Part shown: one piece after another, positions 20,590-30,513 of the stretch
Layout: each line of letters opens with the position of its first letter
Numbering within the stretch: the stretch's first letter is position 1
Assembly: GCA_027923505.1 (NCBI GenBank)
Contig: BROI01000025.1
Span: 248,001 to 312,000 of the forward strand
Reading direction: 5' to 3'
DNA: 64,000 nt
Source: Mayamaea pseudoterrestris
Taxonomy: Eukaryota > Bacillariophyta > Bacillariophyceae > Sellaphorales > Sellaphoraceae
Position numbers and translations under genes: made by a program
The notes under the pieces: generated by a model
Database searches by the model: none
Seen by the model: the letters and a program-made list of their open reading frames with translations, nothing else
What the model was told of the DNA's origin: nothing

Positions 20590-21249
20590 TTAATCCTGCG
20601 GCATCAAATTCGGGCTTGGAGCAGCAGCCTTTGCCATGAATTTGTCCCAGCTACCGTCGCTCCCACTACTGGCGCTTCGCGTCCGAGCCTGTCGCATGCT
20701 GCGGCGTCCCTTGGAGAGTTGCTTCTCACGTCGCCGACGAATGACCGTGCCTTCCTGACGTGTTGGCGGTAGTACAATGCTTAGCGTCGCATCATCCTTG
20801 AAGGAGTCTTGATCCTCATCGCATTCCTTCTCTTCCTCTTCCTGGTGGAACGAGTCATCCAACGAGTCATCATCGTCCTCGTCCTCTCGTGGAGGAAGCG
20901 TCACATCATCCGGCGATGGAGTACGGGAGGGTGCAATCCGAAACGATCGCATGCTGGCAGTCCTCATGCTGGCGAAGGACGATCGCGGAAGCTTTGTCAG
21001 TGCGTGAGAAATGGATGCCATGGGTCGGAGTGCCTCCTCCATAGATTTGGTGCGGCTAATCTTGGTGAAGAAGGAGCGGGAATGAGTACTCTTCGTGTTG
21101 AGTTCATCGTCGAGATCCTTGTCGTCGGGCGTCCAGCTGCGACTGCTGGAAACGGTGACCCATCCCTTGCCATGTTCCTCTTGATCCTTGCTGAAGCGAA
21201 AGAGGCTCGCGAGGGAGTGGTTGCTCTTGCTCAAGTCGTCAATGTGCAT
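20590..21249 (-). CDS. small Ser/Arg-rich protein with SDGSWDKF C-terminal box, copy 1
   Basis: 219 aa from the ATG at 21249 (MHIDDLSKSNHSLASLF). No signal peptide or membrane helix. It shares two blocks with the gene at 21933: FFTKISRTKSMEEALRPMAS with a following HALTKLP, and QEGTVIRRRREKQLSKGRR with a later SDGSWDKFM. An acidic stretch (EDEDDDDSLDDS) separates them. The basic RRRREKQLSKGRR block could be a nuclear localisation or nucleic-acid/phosphoinositide-binding patch, and the Ser-rich parts are likely phosphorylated. No family name recognised. Confidence 0.68.
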   Translation of the reverse strand: MHIDDLSKSNHSLASLFRFSKDQEEHGKGWVTVSSSRSWTPDDKDLDDELNTKSTHSRSFFTKISRTKSMEEALRPMASISHALTKLPRSSFASMRTASMRSFRIAPSRTPSPDDVTLPPREDEDDDDSLDDSFHQEEEEKECDEDQDSFKDDATLSIVLPPTRQEGTVIRRRREKQLSKGRRSMRQARTRSASSGSDGSWDKFMAKAAAPSPNLMPQD

Positions 21250-21932
21250 TGTGCTTTTCTCAAAAGGCGGATTTGTGATGGTCGCAAATCGCGCGATCAC
21301 TACGCTGGTTCATTGATCGGCGAAACTTCGGAGTTGACGAACAATCTTCAAGTCCATATCAGCAATTCTCACTATTGACCTCGCCAACTGTGACTCAACA
21401 CGACCAGGCAATAGTAGAAAATGTTCATATGACGAACGATACTGTCGGGCAGAACCGGAAGCAAGCCAAACTTCCGGCGCGTCACCTTTTCGAAGAATGC
21501 GCTTCTCAAATGACCTTGGCACTTCAACCTCCAAAGCGTGCACACATTCAAGCTCGTGATGCACGATCCACGCCGTCGACGCCAGCTTGGGACGCAGCGA
21601 ACGTCTGCCGAAGTTCCATAATGAAGGATTTCCCCGAGCTATGACCTCTTGCAGGAGTAATCGGAGTAATTCGCCCGAGGAGTCTTTATCTCATTAGCTA
21701 TCGCAGCGCTGCCTCCGTTGGATGGCTGCTGCAGAGTCGTACTCAGTACAAACTTGCAGCTGTAATGAGGTCAAGTAAAATTAATCAGTCTCTTGGGCTT
21801 TGCAATAACTGGGCAGCTCTCAACAGGTATTGATATTGAGACCCAAATGGAGCGCAAGAACCATATCGTCCATTGCCAGCTTTTGCACTACTGTAATTGC
21901 GAAGATTGTGCATTAAATAAACTATTTATAAC
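21250..21932. other. spacer, 683 bp
   Basis: Promoter of the first Ser/Arg-rich gene and 3' side of the second. A minus-strand frame (21310-21564) with fair composition has no ATG near its start and could at most be leader or an unseen upstream exon. No RNA gene or repeat seen. Confidence 0.35.
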
Positions 21933-22580
21933 TTAAATGCTCGTACTATCCTCCATTTCCTTTGCTTCGAAATGTTGACTCTCGGCAAGTTTCACAAACT
22001 TATCCCAACTTCCGTCACTTGCATTCAATTTCGTTTCCATGGTTCGTACTTTTCGATTGTTCCGACGACCCTTGGACAGTTGCTTGCTTCGCCGTCGGCG
22101 AATCAGTTTGCCTTCCTGCATCGTAGTGGTTGTTGTTGATCCAAGTTTACCGACCAGCTCCTCAATCACGTCGTCATAATTCGAGTCGCTTTCGTCGAAA
22201 TGCGACTGGTCCAGCGAAAATGATTCATCGTCCTTGTCATCGTTCACCGAGGGTGCATCCCTCGCCCTTGGGTTGGTCGCCGGTGTTGACACATGCTTGA
22301 AGGGACTTCGAATACCCGTTTTAGACGGCATTGGAAAGTGCGACGTCAATGCGTGTACCAACGTTGCCATGGGCCTTAAACTTCGTTCCGGCGACGTTGA
22401 GCGCGATAGCTTAATGAAGATGGATCTGTTGGACAGGTTTCCGTCAATTTGATCCTTGACAAGCGATGGACGCTTGAGCTTGACAACGTCAACTCGTCGT
22501 TCCTGCAGCTGATCGTCTTGATGGATGGCCATCATGTTTGTCAAAGATGGATAATATTGAGAAGATTCGTCAGGGTTCAT
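21933..22580 (-). CDS. small Ser/Arg-rich protein with SDGSWDKF C-terminal box, copy 2
   Basis: 215 aa, ATG at 22580. Paralog of the gene at 20590 and in the same orientation. Shared blocks: FIKLSRSTSPERSLRPMATL with HALTSH after it, and QEGKLIRRRRSKQLSKGRR then ASDGSWDKFV. The linkers between blocks differ almost completely, so the blocks are the constrained parts. No signal peptide, membrane helix or known domain. Its promoter side faces the nuclease gene at 23155 across 574 bp holding a duplicated TGACGTCA element. Confidence 0.68.
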   Translation of the reverse strand: MNPDESSQYYPSLTNMMAIHQDDQLQERRVDVVKLKRPSLVKDQIDGNLSNRSIFIKLSRSTSPERSLRPMATLVHALTSHFPMPSKTGIRSPFKHVSTPATNPRARDAPSVNDDKDDESFSLDQSHFDESDSNYDDVIEELVGKLGSTTTTTMQEGKLIRRRRSKQLSKGRRNNRKVRTMETKLNASDGSWDKFVKLAESQHFEAKEMEDSTSI

Positions 22581-23154
22581 TATTGTGGCGAGCTGATGTT
22601 GCTAGTTTGTTGATGCATGCTGCGATGTTCCGTGTCATCGGAGATTCTTCTCGCCCGAGCAATGGTGCATGCAGCATACATGGATCTCGCAGTCGAAACG
22701 TGACCAAATCGGCAGCTGCTGTGCTCGTTCGGAATCCGTGAACCCCATGTGTGACTAAAGCACTCTTATTGACGATCGACGTGACTCAAAGATGCAGCAT
22801 TCCATGACATGCAAGTACATCAACTGTAAGACCTTGCGATACATCGATACAACATGGTTTGAACACCGTGGTAGCTGATTGTTTATCTGCAACGTTTCCT
22901 AAAAAGAAAATCCCATGGCATAGCAAGATGGATCTTTGTGACGTCACTTAATGGCGTACCGGTATAAAAAGATGGATCTTTGTGACGTCATATAAGTCGT
23001 AGCGTTACTAACTGTCACATCGCTCATCGACGGTTCGCATGCTCGCTGCTCCCCCCACCATGACACTTTGCATTGTCCCTCATCTTTATCTGGCGCACCT
23101 CCTCTGTGATAGCGAAAGGACTAACGAGTCAAATACATCAATCATCATTTCACA
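22581..23154. promoter_or_regulatory. divergent promoter region with duplicated CRE-type element
   Basis: 574 bp between copy 2 (minus) and the MUS81-like gene (plus). Two identical 22-bp units at 22925-22946 and 22969-22990 each end in TGACGTCA. TACCGGTA (22957-22964) and the TATA-like GGTATAAAAAG (22961-22971) lie between them. A plus-strand frame at 22538-22741 overlaps the opposite gene and is not supported. Confidence 0.55.
22925..22990 (+). repeat. 22-bp direct repeat, period 44 bp, each with TGACGTCA
   Basis: Unit 1 22925-22946 and unit 2 22969-22990 are identical; the core is GATCTTTGTGACGTCA. Exact duplication of a likely bZIP site with its flank. Confidence 0.75.
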
Positions 23155-26100
23155 ATGCCTCGCCAAGCAAATGCCAAGGTGTGGAACGAGGACTTGGTGA
23201 CGGCACTCAACGCCCGAGCCGAGTTCGCTCGCCAACAAGGGAAGCAGCGACACCATCTTTGGTCGGAAGGCGCGCGCTTGATTCAAAACGTTCGTCAAGA
23301 CATTTACGCATTCAAGACTGGACGTATCGTTGGATTGCCGGAAACGAAACTGAAAAAGACGGTAGCGGAGCTCTGTCGAAACATTGTTAATGGAAATGAA
23401 CCAGTGCTCCCTCCAGGATACACTCCTCCCAATCTTGCTATTGCAGCGCACGGCAGCAATAGCAGCGAGTCCATCATGACACGCGATCATTACTTGAATC
23501 ACATCAAAGTCCGCGGCGGCGCCTTTGCCATACTCATGGTCTTTTACACGCGCGGCTTTCCAATGTTGACGCAGGATCAGCTGTGCGAATACGCGCAACC
23601 CTTTTGCGACGAACCAATGCTGGCAAACTACATGGCTGGTCGACCGCATGGAGCCTGGAGCGGACACAAGACGCTGATGTCGCATCAGTTGCTGCTGCAG
23701 CAAAAACCGCAGGTGCAGTTTCGAGCGACGCGGAACGGAGGGCATGGGTTTCGGACGGCGCTTGGTGCGCGCGCCACTTACTCGCTCACGGACAAGGGCA
23801 AGCTCTTTGTATCGACGCTACTGGAACATCGACCGGAAGCCAAACAGGAAGTGCTTAATTACGGAGGAGGAGGTCCGCGAGCTCTTGGTGGAGGAGCTGG
23901 AGCTGGTTTCGCGGCATCAATTAATACAGGAGGAGGTGGATTGTTTGCATCTCCAGTCCGCTCCGCCGCCGCAGCTGCCGCCCCTTTAGGCGGCAACGAT
24001 GAACAGGACTTGCGAAGCTGGGCTCGAACGACAGCAATTTGGAGACTCACGGGTCTTCAATGTTTCCAAAGCCAAGCGCGAGACCTTACACAATCTTTGC
24101 GATTTTCTCAGCAATACGACATTGCAAGCGCAGGGACGGCGCATTCACCACGCGAGTCAAGGGGCTGGGCGTAACCGAACGCTCGTCGTGACCATGGAGC
24201 GAAGCAACATGCCAGCTTTACCTGGGACAAACTCAGTTGGCGGCGTACATGCATTCGATGACTCGCCCTTCGATGTCCATTCGCACGCCATCGCAAGCCA
24301 TAATGTCGCTGGTACACCGCCAAAGCGCGCGCGAACGGCCAACCAAGCCGCCGCAGAGGCAGCCATGCTACGAGCGGCGCTGCATGAATCCGCCTTGATG
24401 GTCAAAAAGCCGCCTGCTGGACCAGGGAGCATGGCGCCACGAAACTTGTATGACGACAATGTCAGTTGTAATCTTACCAACCGAGCTCAAACGAATCAAA
24501 CAACGGCTGCTAACAGCAAACGAAGCCGACCGGCTGTTAAATCTAATCATGCAGGACCAATCTGGTTGGATGGCCTGGACGATGACAGCGACGACGACGA
24601 AGCATGGCTTTACGAGTCTGCCATGAAGTTGCCATCCGTCGCTACCAAAACCACCACGCCAAATGTTTTGGAGTTGTCGGATAGCAGCGACGATGACGGT
24701 GACAGTTTAAGTCCCAGATTGGTCCTGGACGATGACAGCGACGACGACGAAGCATGGCTTTACGAGTCTGCCATGAAGTTGCCATCCGTCGCTACCAAAA
24801 CCACCACGCCAAATGTTTTGGAGTTGTCGGATAGCAGCGACGATGACGGTGACAGTTTAAGTCGGAAAACGGCTGCTACCCGAGTTGCACCACTTGCAAA
24901 GGCACGATCGATTTCATTCGACGACGACAAACAAGTTGAAAATGTTATTGATTTGACCGAGGAAGACGCTTCACCTAGAGCAAGCGCAGCAACATACACA
25001 CCGACTACACATCAACAACAACCAAAGCTTACAATATACATTGACGACCGCGAGCGCAACAAGAATGCAACGCCACGCATGCTACGAATGGAGCTAACTC
25101 GCATGCTGACGACTGGCTTACTCCGCCGTGTTTGGCCGTCATCACTACCAGCGCCTCAAATTGAGGAGCGGAAGCTTGCGCGGGGAGACTTTGCTTTCGA
25201 GTCGACGCTCGGTAGCTCGACCTTTAACTTTCCTGTGGCAATTGAACGCAAGACTATTGCAGACATTGTTCAACGCAGTGTGCATCAGGATCATTGGAAG
25301 CAACTTTGCCAAATGCGAGACGGTTTTGAACTTTGTGTCTTCTTGCTGGAAGGAGATATGCGGACGGCGATTCAGCATACAGCATACGGGGCGCAGAACC
25401 ACGAAGATACCATGTCACCGATGACTCACAAGATTGACGACGCTGATAGTTTAATCCGATTCGTTGGACGAGCTTTGCTGACGACTCCATCTTTTCGTCT
25501 TGTAATGACGGAACACGAACAAGGATCCTTACAAGCGGTCGCTGCATTTGGACTCATGTCCATGTTTCATTACATTGTCGGCAAGACTCCCCTATCAACG
25601 CCACCCAAGAAACTTATGTCGCAAGCAAGTGCCAGGCAAGAACTTAAGGATCGACTCCAAAACGGAGGCATTCCGTGGCAGGTTTCAAAGCTAGTCTCCG
25701 ATGAGGTTGGATCAATAGTACAAATGAGTCGTCTGTACGAGAGTGCACGGGACGAAGAATGCCGCGACGTTCTTCTGACTCCGCTTTTAGGAGATGTCAT
25801 CCGTGAGGTGTCTCCGCTTCGTGGAACAGCGGAGCATTGGTCGGCTGCCGTTCATCGAGTGTTTTACTCGCCACATTCTGATGTTGGCGTCGGTCGAAAA
25901 GCTTTGCACGACTTTCAAGACATTGTGACTGACCATGCTTCTCTCTTGGCAAATGTACACTCTGCAATGTCTGCAGAAGATGCACTGGACAAAACTTTGA
26001 ATCTGCCAGACAAAGTGACAGCGTCCTTGTCTCGGTCGGTGAACATTGAGCTTCCGGAGCTGCTTGAAGACTGCTTCCCCAAACCCGAAGATGGCGAGGA

Positions 26101-26572
26101 CACTATCTATAACGTGAACGTTGTACGAGATGAGTCTGACATCGCGAAGGTAACCATGCATACGTGCGCGGGTGGTTTCCGATCGGCTAGTCTCTGCATC
26201 TTTTTGTTTGACGGTGAAGAAATTATTTCTCGCATCCAAGACAAGATTAAAACTTACCCAGCTCATTTCGTGGAGATTGCAAGATCTGCTGCAGAAGACT
26301 TGCACAAAGCTTGCTCTGGTGATGACGACCGAAGCCAGCGCATTCTGCTCATTCGTGGACTTGGCAATGCACTCACTAAGGCAGCTAAAAAGGCTGGATA
26401 TCGTTCCGAGCTACCAGTCCTGGTCGACATGTTCCAGGCGCAACTTTCCCTTGCGCACGAAATGGTAGTGTTACATGCTGCTCGACTTAATGACGACCGC
26501 GAAATGATTCTCCAGCAACTGGCCATGGCTTGCTACCATTTCCAACCGTTGCTTTTTAAGGCGGATAAATGA
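23155..26572 (+). CDS. MUS81: MUS81-like structure-specific endonuclease (XPF/ERCC4 family), extended C terminus
   Basis: The N-terminal frame starts at the ATG 23155. Residues 1-80 resemble the MUS81 N-terminal helical domain. Residues ~105-225 match its winged helix (GGAFAILMVFYTRGF, LCEYAQPFCDE, YSLTDKGKLF). The frame changes near 23.94-24.01 kb. A 64-nt GT...CAG intron (23943-24006) would fit the phase, but its donor GTTTGC is weak. The second frame carries a Ser/Asp-rich linker with three SUMO-interaction-like motifs (VLELSDSSDDD twice, VIDLTEED), then the ERCC4 nuclease (~25,027-25,560) with LTIYIDDRE and the catalytic ERKTIAD (ERKxxxD). The ~330 residues after the nuclease are longer than the usual tandem HhH end of MUS81 and are not recognised. 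MUS81 works with an EME1-type partner on branched DNA. Confidence 0.8.
24574..24863 (+). repeat. 150-bp in-frame tandem duplication inside the MUS81-like gene
   Basis: Copies 24574-24713 and 24724-24863 look identical over 140 bp, offset by exactly 150 bp (50 codons). Each encodes an acidic patch, a linker and the motif VLELSDSSDDD. The lack of any visible difference points to a recent duplication or ongoing copy-number change. Confidence 0.9.
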
Positions 26573-26902
26573 GCACGATAAAAACTGGCAAATCGTGCCA
26601 GCAGACTGTGTGGTGCCATGACGCTAACATAACAGCGGCATTTTTGTTAAAATTTTAAACGAGTCTACTCTCAAAATTGTACTGTAGGTAGCATGGCATC
26701 TAGCTAACGAAGATTGTCGAGCCTCCGTTGAAACGGCTTGGCATGGCGCGCCGCAAGCCGGGCGGCAATGCAAGGCCACACATTCATCGTCGGTTGCAAC
26801 GCTTGCGACGAACCTCTCCAAATCTTCAAACATTAATGCTCTCGCAAGCTCTGCCGTTGCACATACCATCCACTCTATACTCTTAAAGAAAACAACATCA
26901 AG
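26573..26902. other. spacer, 330 bp
   Basis: Between the nuclease and the cyclophilin-like gene, both on the plus strand. A/T-rich near 26640-26660. No coding frame or motif stands out. Confidence 0.4.
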
Positions 26903-28075
26903 ATGATGCTCGACCTAGCAATGGGAAACGACGCTTCGGCGTACACATGGGTTAGCGATAGCTCGGCTTCCGCATCTTCATCATCGTCACACTACGACGA
27001 CTACAAATCTCATACTTCCAGCCCTCGACAGCGCGGCAGCAATCGCTTCGCACGAACTAAAAGTCATCAGACTCCTGCTATATCCCTTGTATACTTCATT
27101 GCTCTGCTCTCATGGATATCCGCCATGTATATTAATGGCCCTACGAGACAACAATTCACTTTACTACAGTCGACACAATTCGCCATTGACAGCCAGTACA
27201 AGTCTCAGCTCGCATCTTTTAAAGACTTTCAAATAAAACTTCGTAATACAAAAACAGCCATCGAAACCATGAAGAAGACTGGAGAAGCATTAGAGCATGA
27301 GCTCCAGGTCATTAACGAGCTGGAGGAAGGCGCCGAGCCAGTCGAAGCAAGACCCAAGAATCGCGCGCTCGTTGACAAGTGGCTGCACCATCGCCAAGAC
27401 GCACTACGACGAAGAATGGAGTATCTCCAACAATACATACAAGGTTTTAGCAAGCAGCAAGTGCTAGATCGCTGGGGCGAAGGTCCGCATCAAGTTGCAT
27501 TTACGGTCGAATACAAGAACGACGCTGGCGATATGAACAACAGACAGCTTATAATCGAACTCGCTAGTGTCCATGATATGCCACATTCAGTGCATTTCTT
27601 CTTAGAAATGGTCGAACTCGGCATTTGGGACCATACCGTCTTGTTGCATCACGAGAATATCGAGCACTTGATCGCCGCCGTGCCCATTGACTTTCGTCAG
27701 CAGCAGTTCAAGCATTCTCACCTTGCCACCTTGGGCTGGACCAAGCTTGGCTTTCCCGAGTACCACTCCAGCTGCAAGCACGACAAGTACTCGCTCGGTT
27801 TTGCCAACAGCGGGCCGACTTGGTACTTTAACACTGTGCAGAATAGTTTGTCGCATGGACCAAACGGCCAAGCAGCAAAGAAACTCTTTGACGAAGACGC
27901 TGATCCCTGCTTTGCACAAGTGGTTCAAGGTCACGGCGTTATGGACGATCTCATTGAGTTTGGTCTCCATCAGCATCAAGTAGAGTTTGAGCAGGGACAC
28001 CCGTGGGCGGATGAACCGCACACGTGGACGCACTTGATCAAGGCGGAATTACTACATGTTAAGAAGACAAAGTGA
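26903..28075 (+). CDS. membrane-anchored cyclophilin-like protein with coiled coil
   Basis: 390 aa, single exon. A Ser-rich cytosolic N terminus (~55 residues) precedes one membrane helix (ISLVYFIALLSWISAMYI, ~60-77), then ~90 residues of coiled-coil composition, then a cyclophilin-like domain (~185-385). Fold landmarks are VHFFLEMVELGIWDHTV (cf. VxNFLxLVxxGxYDGTxFHR), LGFANSGPTWYF (cf. LSMANAGPNTNGSQFF), and PCFAQVVQGHGVMDDL (cf. FGxVxxGxxVxdxI). The FHR active-site arginine segment is LLHHEN here, so prolyl isomerase activity is probably lost or altered. A type II membrane protein of the ER/Golgi is inferred from the uncleaved N-proximal helix. Confidence 0.75.
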   Translation: MMLDLAMGNDASAYTWVSDSSASASSSSSHYDDYKSHTSSPRQRGSNRFARTKSHQTPAISLVYFIALLSWISAMYINGPTRQQFTLLQSTQFAIDSQYKSQLASFKDFQIKLRNTKTAIETMKKTGEALEHELQVINELEEGAEPVEARPKNRALVDKWLHHRQDALRRRMEYLQQYIQGFSKQQVLDRWGEGPHQVAFTVEYKNDAGDMNNRQLIIELASVHDMPHSVHFFLEMVELGIWDHTVLLHHENIEHLIAAVPIDFRQQQFKHSHLATLGWTKLGFPEYHSSCKHDKYSLGFANSGPTWYFNTVQNSLSHGPNGQAAKKLFDEDADPCFAQVVQGHGVMDDLIEFGLHQHQVEFEQGHPWADEPHTWTHLIKAELLHVKKTK

Positions 28076-28274
28076 TTACGTTTCCATGCCTGTACACATT
28101 CTATTTACCTCGCTACTAGGTCAAGAATATCCATAATCATACTACTTAAAAGCACAATTCATAAACTTGATTACAAAATTTATTGCTTCCTCCGAATCGG
28201 AACAAGCTACTCTTTCGTTTATCACCGGATCATAGACATTTGTTAACCAATGAGATTCATGCCATCAGCTATGT

Positions 28275-28877
28275 TTACAAGCGTCCCGTCAGATACAAAA
28301 TCAATAGTATAAAGAGTGCAAAGAATGCCAGAGTCGTGAGCGAACAAAACAGAAAGAACAAGAGGCAGACGCGAATGATCCACTTTCGATCCGTTCGATC
28401 CTGCAACGTGACTCCAACTTCCATATGCTGCTCGAACAGTTTCAAGTTCTTCTGGTTCGCCTTGTGTCCAATGTCAAAGATATCTCCCACCAACGGAATC
28501 ACTCCAATCACCGAATCGACCCAAACATTGTAAAGCATTCGCACGACAGTATATCGGCTCAGCGTCGGCGCCGCCCGCGCAACAAACCCCAAACTAATAA
28601 AGGCCGACCCAAAGTCTCCCACCAATGGGATTAAACCAAGGATTGGATCCAGTCCAATCCGACGCTTGCCGTTCGAAAACGGCAGGGGAATGCTGCTATC
28701 CATCCAATATTCAATGCGCTTGAGCGTTTCGTGAGCGCGCTGCTCGCGGGGATCGAGGGGACGCATAAAATGTTGCTCCTGCGTAACTGTTGTCTCATGC
28801 GTTTCAGCGGTTGGAGACATGGGGACCTCATGCTGCTGCGACTCCTTTTGATAGAGCGAGGCGTTGAAGAGCTTCAT
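28275..28877 (-). CDS. DUF4112 membrane protein
   Basis: 200 aa, single exon, convergent with the cyclophilin-like gene. Residues ~55-150 show the DUF4112 signature: YWMDSSIPLPF, RIGLDPILGLIPLVGDFGSA, RMLYNVWVDSVIGVIPLVGDIFDIGHKANQKN. The two glycine/proline-rich GLIPLVGD and GVIPLVGD turns form a membrane-inserting hairpin in this family. A strongly hydrophobic C-terminal helix (VCLLFFLFCSLTTLAFFALFILLILYL) follows. The family is found in bacteria, fungi and algae with no defined biochemical role. Confidence 0.85.
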   Translation of the reverse strand: MKLFNASLYQKESQQHEVPMSPTAETHETTVTQEQHFMRPLDPREQRAHETLKRIEYWMDSSIPLPFSNGKRRIGLDPILGLIPLVGDFGSAFISLGFVARAAPTLSRYTVVRMLYNVWVDSVIGVIPLVGDIFDIGHKANQKNLKLFEQHMEVGVTLQDRTDRKWIIRVCLLFFLFCSLTTLAFFALFILLILYLTGRL

Positions 28878-29322
28878 TGTAGAAAGTTGTATGTTGTGTG
28901 TATCAGGTGGTCTTTAATTGTTGCCCGTTACAAAAGTGCTGCTTCTGAAAAACAATGGGAAAGCTGGAAGTCCGGTTTAAAGGGCTAGAACTCTGTAAGA
29001 GTTAACTGTTGTAGACTGACTTGACCCGGAACATGCCATGGTGATGGAGGGAGAAAGAGGTCGCAGCAAATCGATCCTTCGATCGAACTTTTCCAAACGC
29101 GCTACGACATGGTGAAATCAAGCCCCATGCGACGCTCTTGAAAAGTCTTGCGTAGCCAACAGCTGACCGGACACAACGTCGTCAGCATTTCCCATTCTGG
29201 CGCAGTTGACCACGCCAAAGATGCAGTGCACTTGATACTGCACTGATCCAAGAAAACGAAAAGATCCAAAGATTTGCCTCTCGCACTGATTTAACAAATA
29301 GATTGTAAACCCTTCTAGCAAC
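28878..29322. other. divergent spacer, 445 bp
   Basis: Between the DUF4112 gene and the first secreted paralog. Promoter side of both. No clear TATA box, repeat or coding frame; ATG 29323 has the context GCAAC. Confidence 0.4.
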
Positions 29323-30003
29323 ATGCTGCTCCATCGCAAACTCCTCCAAGCTATCGCTTTACTTTTTCTCGTCACTCGCTTTGCGCAAGCTCAATGTGAC
29401 CAAGCCAACAATCTGAATGATGACATTGCAACAGCCTTTGACTCGGCCAACGGCAACTCGTACCAGCAAGTGACAGACTGCTACGCCGCTCAAGGTGACA
29501 CGGGGACTTGCGCGGCAACGTTGGAGGATGTAGCTTCGCTCGAGTCACTGTGCGAAAGCAGCGGCGGCAACTTTGAGACGATTGCTGTTTTGTTTGACTG
29601 CACGAGAACCGACGACTTTTCGTTGACACCATGGACGTTCAATGTACCGTTTGCGTTTTGCCATGGCGCTCGATGTGCCGAAGTCTACCTTACAATTGTT
29701 TATGCAAACTATCTCACCACTTTGGGCTCGCAATTTCTGAGCACTGGTCTTGCCTGCACAAACTCTTACACGCGAAGCGATGTCGATACCATGGAGCCGA
29801 CGATGGCGGGCGAAACTTATACGCCGACTATAGCGGCGACCCAAGGTGGCAGTGACGAATCAAATAACGGTGATGCTGCAGAGATTGAAGAAGAGCAGGA
29901 CAATGCTCCCAACACAACTGCGTCTATTGCTGCTGATGTGTTGCATACGACAAGCGCCTTTCATTGGGTTGTGGGGGCTATCATGCTAGTACTTTTTAGC
30001 TAA
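29323..30003 (+). CDS. secreted GPI-type protein, tandem array member 1
   Basis: 226 aa, single exon. Signal peptide MLLHRKLLQAIALLFLVTRFAQA, mature start QCDQ. The body contains TCAATLEDVASLESLCESSGG, then WTFNVPFAFCHGARCAE; this pattern recurs in the next two genes. A Thr/Asp/Glu-rich linker and a hydrophobic C terminus (FHWVVGAIMLVLFS) suggest a GPI anchor. Extracellular all-helical fold inferred. Family not recognised; no catalytic motif seen. Confidence 0.75.
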   Translation: MLLHRKLLQAIALLFLVTRFAQAQCDQANNLNDDIATAFDSANGNSYQQVTDCYAAQGDTGTCAATLEDVASLESLCESSGGNFETIAVLFDCTRTDDFSLTPWTFNVPFAFCHGARCAEVYLTIVYANYLTTLGSQFLSTGLACTNSYTRSDVDTMEPTMAGETYTPTIAATQGGSDESNNGDAAEIEEEQDNAPNTTASIAADVLHTTSAFHWVVGAIMLVLFS

Positions 30004-30513
30004 TTACATAGCTAGCAGGACAATATGTTACTTCGGTAGAGTAGCCAAGGCAGCTTCGTCAGTGCGTATACCGGCACTTCAATCATTGTTAAAGGCCGTC
30101 ACCCTCATTCGCGGCTGCCTTTTTCTATTGATCGAAGACTTGAACTACCGGTAGAATTCTGCAACTTTTTTCTTCGGAGTTACAGCCCTTTGTCACACCC
30201 ACTGATGTGGTCAAACAACATAGTATTGCTTTTTCTAATTCCCTTGACTTCCGGCTGGATGTATATATAATACTTCTAACGGGAGGCGTTGGGTTTGGCG
30301 CGTCACTGTGACGCCAAGGACTCAACCAGCTGCGTGCCATATGCATTGGAATTGCCATCATTCAAGCAGCTGGGAGGCTCAATATATATAGTGAAATGTC
30401 AAGATATTTAGGTTCACGGCGTGGCAATCCTGCATGGCGCCTGACGAAATACTTTAACCTGGCTGTCAAAAGATCCATTTTCGAATTGGAAGTTCAAAAT
30501 AAAGTCCATCAAC
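30004..30513. other. spacer, 510 bp, with TATA-like element
   Basis: Between array members 1 and 2. Contains CTACCGGTAG at 30145-30154 and TATA-rich stretches near 30260 and 30380 (AATATATATAG); the latter is ~130 bp upstream of the ATG at 30514. No coding frame with support. Confidence 0.45.

Noticed and set aside
22538-22741. Plus-strand 67-codon frame in the divergent promoter
   Set aside because: It overlaps the start of the opposite gene and has no ATG context or composition that sets it apart from chance.
24713-24724. The duplicated block in the MUS81-like gene as a mobile element
   Set aside because: It is a simple in-frame tandem duplication with no terminal repeats, target-site duplication or transposase.
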